Shown here piece after piece: positions 23,901 to 32,512 of a DNA stretch of 33,091 bases. The DNA is taken from contig CAZWYI010000024.1 of NCBI GenBank assembly GCA_964638155.1, positions 1-33,091 on the forward strand. The letters are read 5' to 3'. Every line of letters starts with the position of its first letter. The stretch's first letter is position 1. A model generated the notes under the pieces. It worked only from the letters and a program-made list of their open reading frames with translations, was not told the origin of the DNA and did no database searches. The position numbers and the translations under genes were made by a program. Source of the DNA: CAYZTD01 sp964638155 (GTDB lineage Archaea; Thermoplasmatota; E2; DHVEG-1).

Positions 23901-25352
23901 AACTATTTCGTATTCGACGATGTATTATTAACCGCAACAGACTTCAAGGATAACCTATTAATGAACTTTGATGCATGGTGGGACTTGGAACTTTTAGAGT
24001 CAGATCATGTAGATATACAAGTAGCCAACTGTGTATTTGAAGAAGGAGAATGCTGTGGTGAAGATGGATACTGCTGTCCAGATGAATTAACTGCTTGGAC
24101 AACAATAGCTCAATTCTTTGGCACTTCCCAAGGCCCACAAGATGATGATGGATGGATACCAATATCAATCGATCTATCAACTGCATTTTCACCATCGAAT
24201 CCACCATCAGATCATATCTGTGTAAGATTTGTCTTACATAGTGGTGCAATAGGTGCACGTGGAATGCTCATAGACGATCTTGAATTAGTATCTCCATCAG
24301 GTACGATATTTGGCCCTGACACAATGGACACCATGGACAACTGGTGCTTTGATGTAGTACATTATGGTCAATACTGGTATTATGATGATGTAGACTGCTG
24401 CGGAATGGATGGCGGCTGGTTTAACAACGTACCAGCATTTCCAGTAAATGATGCACTTGTATGGTCAACTGAAATAAGTGACTCATATGAAGCATATCTA
24501 TCAGTACTAGGATCATATAACTTCGCAGGAAGTACTATGGCCTATGTCGAAATAAGTGACGACGGTGGAGACAACTGGTTCATACTTGCTGAATATACTG
24601 GATCAAGTGGAGGCTGCTTCACAGATGACTTCATCCTTAACTATTGGGTAGGAAAACCCGTACTCATAAGAGTAAGAGTTAAAGGTGGAGACAACCCACT
24701 TGGCGGATACATTGAAATCTGTGATCTAGCAATAACCGGTAAAGAAGATAATACCGCACCAACCACAGAAATAGAGATGAGTGGTACATTAAAACCAACT
24801 GGATGGTATGCAAGTGCAGTTAAAGTGACAATAACTGCAGAAGATACCGGATCTGGTGTAAAAGAGATCCATGTCGTACTAGACGGAGAAGAAACAGTAT
24901 ATCCAGGTAACACTGCAACCTTTACCGTAAGTGGTGATGGATTCCATGATATCACTTACTGGGCTGTTGACAATGTTGGAAACATTGGAGAAAAGAAGAC
25001 CGTACCAACATTTAAGATAGATGCTGGTGCAGCACCATCAGTCGAGATAACAGGACCAGAACCAGGACTATATCTATTCGGTAAGAAACTACTAAACATT
25101 GACAAAGTTTTCATTGTAGGAGCATTTGACATTGTAGCAAATGCTGAAGATGAAGACTCAGGTATCTACAAGGTATCATTCTATCTTGATGACGAACTCC
25201 TAGGAGAATTAACCGAAGGAGACGGAGCAACATACAGCTTCTATGTAAGCGAACGCCATATGGGCGCTGGAACAATCAAGGTAGTAGCAGAAGACTTCGC
25301 ACAAAACGTAGCAGAAGACACACTAGACATCAAATACTACAAGTTCTTCTAA
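20970..25352 (+). CDS. Very large S-layer-like surface protein (jelly-roll, OmpL47-like and Ig-like domains)
   Basis: 1460 residues with a signal peptide at 1-29 (GLSLFVAALFIFSAASSMA). After a linker, a CARDB-like domain (about 65-125) leads into a set of large beta-sandwich modules resembling choice-of-anchor J/MAM-type jelly rolls: about 130-355 (ETSFEDNFDIYNNW), 480-720, 840-1000 (EDFTDAYPADWTAPGDEFFW) and 1100-1260. Near 1264-1358 lies an OmpL47-like domain (APTTEIEMSGTLKPTGWYAS, SGVKEIHVVLDG, VDNVGNIGEKK). The last 100 residues form an Ig-like domain (FYLDDELLGEL, IKVVAEDFAQN) ending KYYKFF. The protein is strongly acidic and Cys-rich in places (CCGEDGYCC). The long leader, clean terminator and C-ending codons suggest high expression. 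It is probably a main wall protein or a big adhesin; no enzyme motif is seen. Confidence 0.8.
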   Translation: MKRKKVYKIGLSLFVAALFIFSAASSMATSINVEKGEAGDEREIKNYEPINQRKYEKIKIGNSNGVTSLQPDYSVAITDLYAGDYTLELGEENLIPSGTYPLTVELMNDGGGPALVKAFAEVYKKGCGDEVLLYETSFEDNFDIYNNWMQIDRDCGMDPDGNTGFFDTWTWTDARAYCGDHSFKNSMYDIYKGNQDDYLQCTKSFDVRDQYGTKVNFKIWVDGSQEEVYAFGPGQGVYSVFDYLDFEVGDQNGNWVNPYNVNSLTENTDQMIFLGPDLAGIPGGYNFADTTLPVHTYSPYTNYDPKVVDLGGGWWDVTFDVPNSYLQHDLGLDLSDIMFRFSWHSDPQFQFEGAYVDCFEVISLESVEEKIFQTHSQGPFEVEPCDTVEGATAFEFPLDWDAEFFDECGRKETCYDIVVWLEVLDENHWTPHDYIPPTWWESEGNDPEMYPGPQDYEVCVGDYFDLCVENLEVETSFGGRLVPPEGVMYEGEDAHIMADIHVEGTLPAEDITISAYAEEKQWEEIFFTDGESMMPWGEKYGFVHNTDRFAWSGDKSIGFFDEVENEYPNNGFSYILGPTVDFSEYEDVVMDFYTLFATETGIDYAIPCLLDPYAGFVLGISPVLTGWSDEEWFGPMQPRSWYQSVDLVGGYEYFVDSGFLRTPSNEILDEVQVGFYFTSDGSVNHHPNLDPGWSGVCLDDISIRGLKIGDKVWEDQIIIPGPCEPSETCPVQFEWEDVPFSNYRITVEDITQGSCDNYDCGKQSQQILVITDLERAHPKEVDSTDLTGTSGGPWGKCGSDYDNYLSSNPDSLFYPTNADYAATLCPDGEPCIDVSGIEFLDETDTIIDEDFTDAYPADWTAPGDEFFWHPGNEAGGDDPGQADCNAGSLVGRSAVTLTPTFDLSMYDTASLSFVYATEHLGGTYYIRVDSYNGAWSTEWSETITDDVSAGTSASITVPTTATQLRYVIYGVDNPGELNYFVFDDVLLTATDFKDNLLMNFDAWWDLELLESDHVDIQVANCVFEEGECCGEDGYCCPDELTAWTTIAQFFGTSQGPQDDDGWIPISIDLSTAFSPSNPPSDHICVRFVLHSGAIGARGMLIDDLELVSPSGTIFGPDTMDTMDNWCFDVVHYGQYWYYDDVDCCGMDGGWFNNVPAFPVNDALVWSTEISDSYEAYLSVLGSYNFAGSTMAYVEISDDGGDNWFILAEYTGSSGGCFTDDFILNYWVGKPVLIRVRVKGGDNPLGGYIEICDLAITGKEDNTAPTTEIEMSGTLKPTGWYASAVKVTITAEDTGSGVKEIHVVLDGEETVYPGNTATFTVSGDGFHDITYWAVDNVGNIGEKKTVPTFKIDAGAAPSVEITGPEPGLYLFGKKLLNIDKVFIVGAFDIVANAEDEDSGIYKVSFYLDDELLGELTEGDGATYSFYVSERHMGAGTIKVVAEDFAQNVAEDTLDIKYYKFF

Positions 25353-25389
25353 GAAAAGAACACAGAAACAAACACATAAATAAAAAAAA

Positions 25390-25430
25390 TAGAGAGATAA
25401 ATTCTCTCTAATCTATTTCTTTCTTTTTTT
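25390..25430 (+). terminator. Terminator of the S-layer-like gene
   Basis: TAGAGAGA (25390-25397) pairs with TCTCTCTA (25403-25410) around TAAAT, followed by a T-rich run ending in T7. It lies about 38 nt after the stop. Confidence 0.75.
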
Positions 25431-25541
25431 ATATGGATTTATCTAAGTACTTAGAAGAAAAACTTAAATATTTAACAAGTGTTAATGTTTTTTGGGAGGT
25501 TAGTAATTTACAAATTAAATTAGATAGGAGATGATTTATTG

Positions 25542-27167
25542 ATGAAGTTAAATAAAAAAGGTTTTTATTATGTAATCTTTATTTTCATAATTTTAATTAT
25601 ATCAACTCTTTCACCAGCAACTACAGTTAAACAAAATCAAACAAAAGACTCATTATATGAAGAAAATTTCGAAGATAAAATAATAAATGAAATAAACAAA
25701 GCTATAGAAGACAAAGATGCTCAATGGAACGCTAATATAACATCATTATCTTCTTATTCAGTAGATCAACAAAAAATACTTCTAAATAATATAGCTGATG
25801 AACAAAAGAACCATGAAGAAAAAGACCCATATATCAATAAAGATATTCCTGAAACATTTGACTGGAGAAATGTAAATGGAATAGATTACACTACACCAAT
25901 TAAAAACCAGGGTAGTTGCGGATCTTGTGTAGCATTTGCATTTGTTGGAGCCTTAGAATCAATTATACAAATAAATTCAAATAATATATTTAACTGTGAT
26001 CTATCTGAAGCCCATCTTTTTTTCTGCACAGGTGGAGCATGTGATTTTGGAACATTTCCATGGGATGCATTGGAATATCTACAAAATTATGGAGTTACAG
26101 ATGAATCATGTTTTCCCTACAAGGATATAGATATGAGCTGTCGTGCGAAATGTTCTGATTGGGAAAAAAGGGTAGTAAAGGTAAATCATTCAGGGTTTGT
26201 ATCTCATGAAGAGATAAAAGAAGCCTTAATTAACTACGGCCCACTTTTTACATCATTTAATGTATTTCAGGATTTTTTTCATTATGAAAGTGGTATTTAT
26301 GAACCGGTCTGGGGTGCACCACTTGGCTCACATTGCGTTTCAATAATAGGATATAATGATACTGGAGGATACTGGATATGTAAAAACAGCTGGGGCACTG
26401 AATGGGGAGAAAATGGATATTTCAAAATTAAGTATAGAAAGTGTGATATAGATAAGGATGCTAGATATCTAACTTTGTATGAGTCAACGCCACCAAATAT
26501 TCCAACACAACCTTTTGGTCCAAAAAATGGACAAGCAGGAACAGAATATTTTTTTCAAACAGAATCTTATGACCCTGAAGAACACGGCATATATTATTTA
26601 TGTGACTGGGGTGATGGATCAGAGTATGAGCTAATTCATTCTCATGCTTCAGGTGAAAAAATTAATATTTCACATACATGGAGTGTAAAAGATGAAGATA
26701 TTTTTAATGTTAGAGTTAAAGCAATAGATGTATATGGTTTTGAAAGTGACTGGTCAGAAAATACTACAATAACAATAAAAAATGCTCCTCCAGAAAGACC
26801 ATATAAACCAGTAGGCCCTACAAAAATAAAACCAAGGGAAAAAAATATCTATACTACTTTTTCTAATGATTCAAACAACGATCAAATATATTATTTGTGG
26901 GACTGGGGTGATTATTCAGAGCAGGATTGGATTGGCCCAGTTGATCAAGGAAAAAACATTAGTTCAAATCATACCTGGTCTAGAAGATTCAAATATGAAA
27001 TAAAGGTTAAGGCAAAGGATGTACACGGTGCAGAAAGCGAATGGTCAGAATCATTGACTATATGGGGATCTAAAAATAAACAAATTAAAAATAATTGGTT
27101 TTTATCAATAATTGATTATCTTACAAAGTTATTAGATAGTCATAATATGAGAATAGTAAAATTATGA
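25542..27167 (+). CDS. Secreted papain-family (C1) cysteine protease with two PKD domains
   Basis: 541 residues. A signal sequence lies near 8-26 (YYVIFIFIILIISTLSPA), then a propeptide-like helix to about 100. The catalytic domain (about 102-310) shows the full C1 set, numbered from ATG 25542: Gln123 in IKNQGSCGSC, Cys129, His264 in GSHCVSIIGYN and Asn282 in CKNSWGTEWG. The residue after the catalytic Cys is Val rather than the usual Trp. Two PKD domains follow (about 312-414 and 415-508; CDWGDGSEYE, WDWGDYSEQD), then a tail with SKNKQIKNNWF. It likely digests proteins outside the cell, with PKD domains for attachment. A TTG just before the ATG is an alternative start; GGAG at 25527-25530 fits both. 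The stop overlaps the next ATG (ATGA), so the NosD-PKD gene is co-translated. Confidence 0.9.
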   Translation: MKLNKKGFYYVIFIFIILIISTLSPATTVKQNQTKDSLYEENFEDKIINEINKAIEDKDAQWNANITSLSSYSVDQQKILLNNIADEQKNHEEKDPYINKDIPETFDWRNVNGIDYTTPIKNQGSCGSCVAFAFVGALESIIQINSNNIFNCDLSEAHLFFCTGGACDFGTFPWDALEYLQNYGVTDESCFPYKDIDMSCRAKCSDWEKRVVKVNHSGFVSHEEIKEALINYGPLFTSFNVFQDFFHYESGIYEPVWGAPLGSHCVSIIGYNDTGGYWICKNSWGTEWGENGYFKIKYRKCDIDKDARYLTLYESTPPNIPTQPFGPKNGQAGTEYFFQTESYDPEEHGIYYLCDWGDGSEYELIHSHASGEKINISHTWSVKDEDIFNVRVKAIDVYGFESDWSENTTITIKNAPPERPYKPVGPTKIKPREKNIYTTFSNDSNNDQIYYLWDWGDYSEQDWIGPVDQGKNISSNHTWSRRFKYEIKVKAKDVHGAESEWSESLTIWGSKNKQIKNNWFLSIIDYLTKLLDSHNMRIVKL

Positions 27168-28966
27168 AAAGAAAAATAATTATCCGCATTATAATTTCTT
27201 TATTTTTTTTATTGTATTTATTTAATCCTATGACAGTTGGATTAAGTATAAAAAAATATAATATAAATACAAGCTATTCTTTAAATTTAGAAGAAAAAAA
27301 TACACTTTACGTGGGTGGAATTGGACCTAACAACTACACAAATATAACCTATGCAGTCGATGATGCATCAAATGGTGATACTGTCTTTGTTTATAGTGGA
27401 ACATATTATGAATTTATTAGAATATCTAAATCATTGACTCTAATAGGTGAAAACAAAGAAAGCACTGTTATCAACTGTTTAGATAAAATGGATGTAATTA
27501 AAATATCAGGAGATAAAGTTACAATAAAAGGTTTTACAATAAAAGATGCTGGTCAGAATTTTTGGAATAAAGTAGATGCCGGTGTAGAAATCTCAAAAAA
27601 TTGTAACAATATTACAATAGAAGACAATATCATAACAAAAGGATACTGTGGTATATTATTACAGCATTCAAATAATGTATCAATTTTAAACAATATTTTT
27701 CACAATAATAACGGCCCTAGCATTTGGCTTTTAGGTGAAGGGAAAAATAACAATGTTTTGGGTAATAAAATTATAAGAAAAACCAATGAGAAAGGAGGAG
27801 GCATTTGGTTAGAAAAATCTTCGAATAATACTATAAAAAATAATAACTTTACAAACGCTGGTATTTTTATTTTCGGAGATAAAATTAATCATTTCACACA
27901 AAAAATTAAAAATAATAAGGTAAACAATAAACAATTATTATATTTGAAAAATCAAAATAACATAAAAATTCCTAATAATTCTTCAAATATAATTCTTGTA
28001 AACTGTTCAAATATTACATTAAAAGATAGAAACGCTACAAATGTTGAAGCAGCTGTTTCACTTGCTTTTTGTTCAAATATTAAAATAATTAATTCAAATT
28101 TTTCACATTCCAATGGAGGAATAAGCCTTGTTTATTCTAACAATTGCCTTATTCAAAATAACAGCATTACAAACGTTGGAGATGGAATAAAATTTAGATA
28201 TTCCAATGAAAATATTATAGAAAATAACCAAATAAAAGCTAATAGATTAGGAATAGAAGTTATAAAATCAAATAATAATTTATTTACAAAAAACACCGTT
28301 TCTACAAATTATGGACTTAGAAATATTGAGCTACTTGACTCTTATGAGAATTATGTCTATCATAACAATTTTTATGTTTATAAAAAATATTCTAATATTT
28401 TACATTATATCGCAGTTGATACAGGAATCAATTACTGGGATGATGGAAATCTTGGTAATTACTGGTGGGACTATAAAGAAAAATATCAAAATATCAAAAA
28501 TAACGGAATTGTCTATGAAAAACCCTACAAAATAGTAACAAAAAATAACAAGGATAATTATCCTTTAGTAGAACCAATTGGAATAAACAGTAACGCTCCA
28601 AACAAACCAAATTATATCAATGGACCAATACTTGGTAAAAAAAACACAGAATACTATTTTAATACTAGTACTATTGATCCAGATGGAGACGAGATTTATT
28701 ATCTATTTGACTGGGGCGATAAAACAAATAGTGGATGGATGGGACCATACAATTCTGGAAGTATTGTTTTATTTAATAAAACATGGAAAAATGTTGGTTT
28801 TTATAAAGTTAGAGTTAAAGCAAAAGATGTATATGGTTTTGAAAGTGAATGGTCAGATCCTTTAAGAATAATTATGCCAAAAGAAAAAGAAACAAGCAGA
28901 CCTCTTTTTATTGAATTTCTAAAAAATATTTTTAATTTTTTAAAAAATCTAAACAAGGTTTCATAA
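27164..28966 (+). CDS. Secreted NosD-type beta-helix protein with PKD domain
   Basis: 600 residues. Signal sequence at 4-25 (KIIIRIIISLFFLLYLFNPM). The beta-helix begins TLYVGGIGPNNYTNITYAVD and runs to about 440 through Asn/Ile-rich PbH1 repeats, closing with INYWDDGNLGNYWWDYKEKY and YPLVEPIG. A PKD domain follows (about 475-567; FDWGDKTNSGW, RVKAKDVYGFESEWS), almost the same in wording as the PKDs of the protease upstream. The tail is PKEKETSRPLFIEFLKNIFN. The ATG overlaps the protease stop by four bases, so both are made together and probably act on the same target, for example glycoprotein. Its last six bases overlap the 3' end of the convergent NosD gene. Confidence 0.87.
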   Translation: MKRKIIIRIIISLFFLLYLFNPMTVGLSIKKYNINTSYSLNLEEKNTLYVGGIGPNNYTNITYAVDDASNGDTVFVYSGTYYEFIRISKSLTLIGENKESTVINCLDKMDVIKISGDKVTIKGFTIKDAGQNFWNKVDAGVEISKNCNNITIEDNIITKGYCGILLQHSNNVSILNNIFHNNNGPSIWLLGEGKNNNVLGNKIIRKTNEKGGGIWLEKSSNNTIKNNNFTNAGIFIFGDKINHFTQKIKNNKVNNKQLLYLKNQNNIKIPNNSSNIILVNCSNITLKDRNATNVEAAVSLAFCSNIKIINSNFSHSNGGISLVYSNNCLIQNNSITNVGDGIKFRYSNENIIENNQIKANRLGIEVIKSNNNLFTKNTVSTNYGLRNIELLDSYENYVYHNNFYVYKKYSNILHYIAVDTGINYWDDGNLGNYWWDYKEKYQNIKNNGIVYEKPYKIVTKNNKDNYPLVEPIGINSNAPNKPNYINGPILGKKNTEYYFNTSTIDPDGDEIYYLFDWGDKTNSGWMGPYNSGSIVLFNKTWKNVGFYKVRVKAKDVYGFESEWSDPLRIIMPKEKETSRPLFIEFLKNIFNFLKNLNKVS

Positions 28967-30331
28967 ATATTTATATTCAGATGGATGAAAATCAAAGTTT
29001 ATCCAGTTAAAATTTAAAAAATTGACTACTAAATTTAGTTTTCCATGGATTGGATAAAAACCTATTTTATTCCAGTCATCCCAATAATTATTGTTCCATT
29101 TATTAGAAAGAGTATTTTCAAAAAAGGAATGTTTATTTTGGTTTATAAAATTATTATATGAAATTAAATTATCCCTACTATTAAAATTTAAATATATTCC
29201 AGTAATCTCGTTGCTTAAAATATTATTATATCTTATATTATTTTTAGTAGAATATTTCAAATAAATGCCATAAATATTATTGTTATTGAATTTGTTATTA
29301 TAGATATAGGTCTTAGTAGTATAATTTAAAAATAAGCCTATTTTGTTGTAGCCAACCCAACTATTGTTGATTATATCACATTTAGATGAGTAATATAAAT
29401 TTATTCCGTTTACATTTTGAGTTATAATATTTTTTTCAATAGTATTACGTGACGAGGAATTTAAAAATATTCCGTCCTGTTTATTTTTTATTATTGTATT
29501 ATTAGTTATGCTATTGTACTCTGAATTGTGATTAAATGAGATACCATCTATATTATTAGAAATTTTATTTTTTAATATATCTGTTCTATAGGAATACCAA
29601 AGGTATATTCCTTCTCTATTATTTTCAATAGTGTTACCATAGATTTTGTTTCTAATCTTGCAGTTAACATTAGAATCATATAAAAAAATCCCTTTAAGTG
29701 AATTATTCTCTATTATATTTTGTGAAATGCTTATGTTACTTGAAAAAGGAATAAATATTCCGCTATCATAGCTATTTATAATACTATTTTTTGAAATTAA
29801 TGAATCATCCAAATTACTAGAATAAATACCATAGTTATTATCTGAAATGATATTTCCAGAAATTCTGTTGTTATCAGAATTTAATTTTATACCTGCACTA
29901 GGCCAGCTTTTATCACTATTTATAATTTTAAAATTAGAGATTATTACATTATCTGCAAAAACAGAGATAACATTATCCTTTTTTCTGCCATCTATAATTG
30001 TTGTATTTTTATCTTCACCTATCAGTTTAATTTGTTTGTCTATTTTGATATTTTCATTGTAAGGAGAGGAATAATCCCATACAAAAACTGTATCTCCATC
30101 TTTTGAATCAATTATTGCTTTTTGTATAGATGAATAATTATTTGATCCACATCCTCCAACATTTAGAATGCATTCTTCATCTAAAAAAACATTATAACAC
30201 TTGTTATAACCCAAGGAATTTGAGGTAATTTCTTTTGATAAGCCTAAAAAAATACTATTATTCATGTTAGATAAAAAAAATACTAATAAAAGACAGAGAA
30301 TAATAGCAGTCTTTTGGTTACCTACTTTCAA
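28961..30331 (-). CDS. Secreted NosD-type beta-helix protein
   Basis: 456 residues starting at TTG 30331. This start is chosen because GGGGGAGA lies just ahead and the signal peptide (TAIILCLLLVFFLSN, about 8-22) follows at once; the next ATG would cut it. The helix starts LNVGGCGSNNYSSIQKAIID and contains about a dozen PbH1 turns with the recurring pattern NxIxxNxxGIxLxxSxxN. The end NNYWDDWNKIGFYPIHGK with a later FDFHPSEY matches the end of the beta-helix in the glycoside hydrolase fusion at the left edge (NYWD...FDFNPSS). No PKD domain and no C-terminal anchor are visible, so it may be released. Substrate unknown. Confidence 0.85.
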   Translation of the reverse strand: MKVGNQKTAIILCLLLVFFLSNMNNSIFLGLSKEITSNSLGYNKCYNVFLDEECILNVGGCGSNNYSSIQKAIIDSKDGDTVFVWDYSSPYNENIKIDKQIKLIGEDKNTTIIDGRKKDNVISVFADNVIISNFKIINSDKSWPSAGIKLNSDNNRISGNIISDNNYGIYSSNLDDSLISKNSIINSYDSGIFIPFSSNISISQNIIENNSLKGIFLYDSNVNCKIRNKIYGNTIENNREGIYLWYSYRTDILKNKISNNIDGISFNHNSEYNSITNNTIIKNKQDGIFLNSSSRNTIEKNIITQNVNGINLYYSSKCDIINNSWVGYNKIGLFLNYTTKTYIYNNKFNNNNIYGIYLKYSTKNNIRYNNILSNEITGIYLNFNSRDNLISYNNFINQNKHSFFENTLSNKWNNNYWDDWNKIGFYPIHGKLNLVVNFLNFNWINFDFHPSEYKYL

Positions 30332-30420
30332 GTATCTCCCCCAATTAACATTACTAACTATTGTAAAATATATAAATTTTACCTCATAGCATATCTATTT
30401 TACATTTTTTCAATCTAATA

Positions 30421-31134
30421 TTAAATCTCATTTGTAGATAGAATTGTATAAAATTCTGTAACCTCTCTTATATTTTTGTCTGTAAATAGGATATTAAAGC
30501 TATGGTCTCCTTTTTTAAAATGAGTTAATTCTAAGGGTAATTCAACATATATTTTATCATTTGGTGATATCCATATATCAAGATCATGCCAGTGTTTATT
30601 TGGTGCAAACCAGTTACTGGTATTGTCAACTATAAGTTTTCCTTCCCAAATAAATCCATATATGTCACCTGAGTTAACAAATGAAAGATTTAACGATGTA
30701 ATAGAGTAATAATCTCCTAATTCGTTATACCTCCATTCTACAGAAAAATCCTCAATTCTAACATTAGCTTCTTTTAAAAATAAACTATCTTCAAATATTA
30801 TGTTATCATTTTGTAATACCTTAATAGTATAGTTTCCTATTTGCGGTTTTAAAGATTTAGTTTCACTGATTAAAAAAGAAATCTTACTTTTTTCACTTGA
30901 AAATTCAACTTTGTCTATTAAAGAACCAGTTGGATTATATAAAGATATATCTCCTTTTTTAATTTTTGATTCAAACTCGATAAAAAGTACTGTAGAAAAA
31001 TCCTCTGATTTTGTATACCAGTTCTTTATAATAAAATTGCTTGATCCTATTTTGTTATATATAAAAAAGTAAAATACAGCTGAAAATAAAATAATTAAAA
31101 AAATACCAATAACTAAAAATTTTTTATTATTCAT
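30421..31134 (-). CDS. Membrane-anchored extracellular beta-sandwich protein, unknown function
   Basis: 237 residues from ATG 31134, chosen because AGGTT sits 8 nt ahead; a start 27 nt further upstream is possible. An uncleaved-looking membrane helix spans about 6-26 (FLVIGIFLIILFSAVFYFFI). The rest is beta-rich: FSTVLFIEFESKIKKGDISL, SLYNPTGSLIDKVEFSS, and a second domain with SLNLSFVNSGDIYGFIWEGK and WISPNDKIYVELPLEL, which reads like a paired immunoglobulin-like or FxLD-type domain. I do not recognise the family. It lies between a NosD gene and the rhodanese-PKD gene on the same strand. Confidence 0.78.
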   Translation of the reverse strand: MNNKKFLVIGIFLIILFSAVFYFFIYNKIGSSNFIIKNWYTKSEDFSTVLFIEFESKIKKGDISLYNPTGSLIDKVEFSSEKSKISFLISETKSLKPQIGNYTIKVLQNDNIIFEDSLFLKEANVRIEDFSVEWRYNELGDYYSITSLNLSFVNSGDIYGFIWEGKLIVDNTSNWFAPNKHWHDLDIWISPNDKIYVELPLELTHFKKGDHSFNILFTDKNIREVTEFYTILSTNEI

Positions 31135-31212
31135 TTTTTTAACCTTCAAATTTGTAAACAATAGTCATATTTATTTTCCTTTTTGTAAAAAAATAAAGAT
31201 AAAAGAAAGAGG

Positions 31213-32364
31213 TTAGAAACATGGAAGAATATCTCTATTAAAAAGATTATAAAAGGAAGAAAAATAAAACCCTTTTATCATCTTAGTTTTTGGTAATGTA
31301 ACTTCTATTGATGACCATTCACTCTCTGCATCATATTCATCTTTTGTTTTAGCTCGTATTATATAGTCTCCTTCTTTATCCCATTTTTTATTAAAATCTA
31401 TTTCATCAGAAGACTCATAGGGGCCAGCCCAATCTTCAGATGTATCATCTCCCCATTCAATATATAAATATAAATCGTCTTCATCAGGGTCTGTGACAGT
31501 GAAAGTATAGGTGTATTCCTCCCCAGGTTTTCCACTTAAAGGACCCTCAATTAATGGAGAGTCTGGTTTATTATTGATAACAATATTTAATGGTTCAGAA
31601 AACAAACTTTCATCTCCAACGTTATCTAAAGCTAAAACTTTTACATTATAAGTTCCGCCTTCAGTATATACATGGGTTATTTCAACTGTAGTATCTGAAC
31701 TGTAATACTCTGTCCATTCATCAACAGTTTCATCTCCATCCCAATCCCAGCCATATATCAAAGGATCATTGTCAGGATCACCTGAAATAGTTGAAAATGT
31801 TATTTCTTTTCCAGTCCTTCCAAAAGACGGACCTATAGGAGTTTCTGGTTGATTAGGTGGATCATTACCCAATTTTACAGGATAACCTGAATCTATCCAG
31901 TTACTTATTCCACCGACCAGGTTATATATAACACCCGAGAAATCAGAGTTATCTATCTTATTAGCCGCACTTGAACTTCTCACACCCGATTGGCAATATA
32001 CTATAATTTCAGAGTTATTATACATTGAAATGAATTCTTTCATTCCTTCTTCTGTTTTTAGATATGTTAGACTAAAATGCCGAGGGTGCTCAGGAAAGGG
32101 TGTTTTAATGCGTTTATCTCTCCATTCAGTTTCAGATCTAACATCTATTGGTATCTGAATACCATTTTCAGCTGATGGATCATTTAACATATCCCAAGCA
32201 TATTTGGGAGTAATATCTGTAAAATCATTATACATGGAAAAATTTCTAATAAAAGAATCTTTATTTGTCTCAACTATCAAAGCATTTGATGAAGAGACAC
32301 CTGTTAAAATCAGCATCAAAAATATTGTTTCAAAAAATAAAATACCTTTTAACTTTTTTTTCAT
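31213..32364 (-). CDS. Secreted rhodanese domain protein with two PKD domains
   Basis: 383 residues. Signal peptide at 7-28 (GILFFETIFLMLILTGVSSS). The rhodanese domain (about 50-165) has PIDVRSETEWRDKRI, the active-site loop IVYCQSGVRSSSAA with Cys124, and NLVGGISNWIDSGYPV, all intact. Two PKD domains follow (about 170-265, GWDWDGDETVDEW; and 267-358, IEWGDDTSEDW). The C-terminal tail is LPKTKMIKGFYFSSFYNLF plus NRDILPCF. Rhodaneses transfer sulfane sulfur or hold persulfide; placed outside the cell on a PKD scaffold, the role is not known. The ATG follows GGTGGAGGT closely, so the start is well supported. Confidence 0.88.
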   Translation of the reverse strand: MKKKLKGILFFETIFLMLILTGVSSSNALIVETNKDSFIRNFSMYNDFTDITPKYAWDMLNDPSAENGIQIPIDVRSETEWRDKRIKTPFPEHPRHFSLTYLKTEEGMKEFISMYNNSEIIVYCQSGVRSSSAANKIDNSDFSGVIYNLVGGISNWIDSGYPVKLGNDPPNQPETPIGPSFGRTGKEITFSTISGDPDNDPLIYGWDWDGDETVDEWTEYYSSDTTVEITHVYTEGGTYNVKVLALDNVGDESLFSEPLNIVINNKPDSPLIEGPLSGKPGEEYTYTFTVTDPDEDDLYLYIEWGDDTSEDWAGPYESSDEIDFNKKWDKEGDYIIRAKTKDEYDAESEWSSIEVTLPKTKMIKGFYFSSFYNLFNRDILPCF

Positions 32365-32512
32365 TTTTTACCTCCACCCATCATAAATTTTTTTTAATGT
32401 TAATATAATATAGAAAAACGAGTAATTAAATTTTATTGATAGCCTATATAGAATCTTTTAAAAAAGATTTAAGTATATTTAGATTTTACACTAAAAAATA
32501 CATTCGGAGGTT

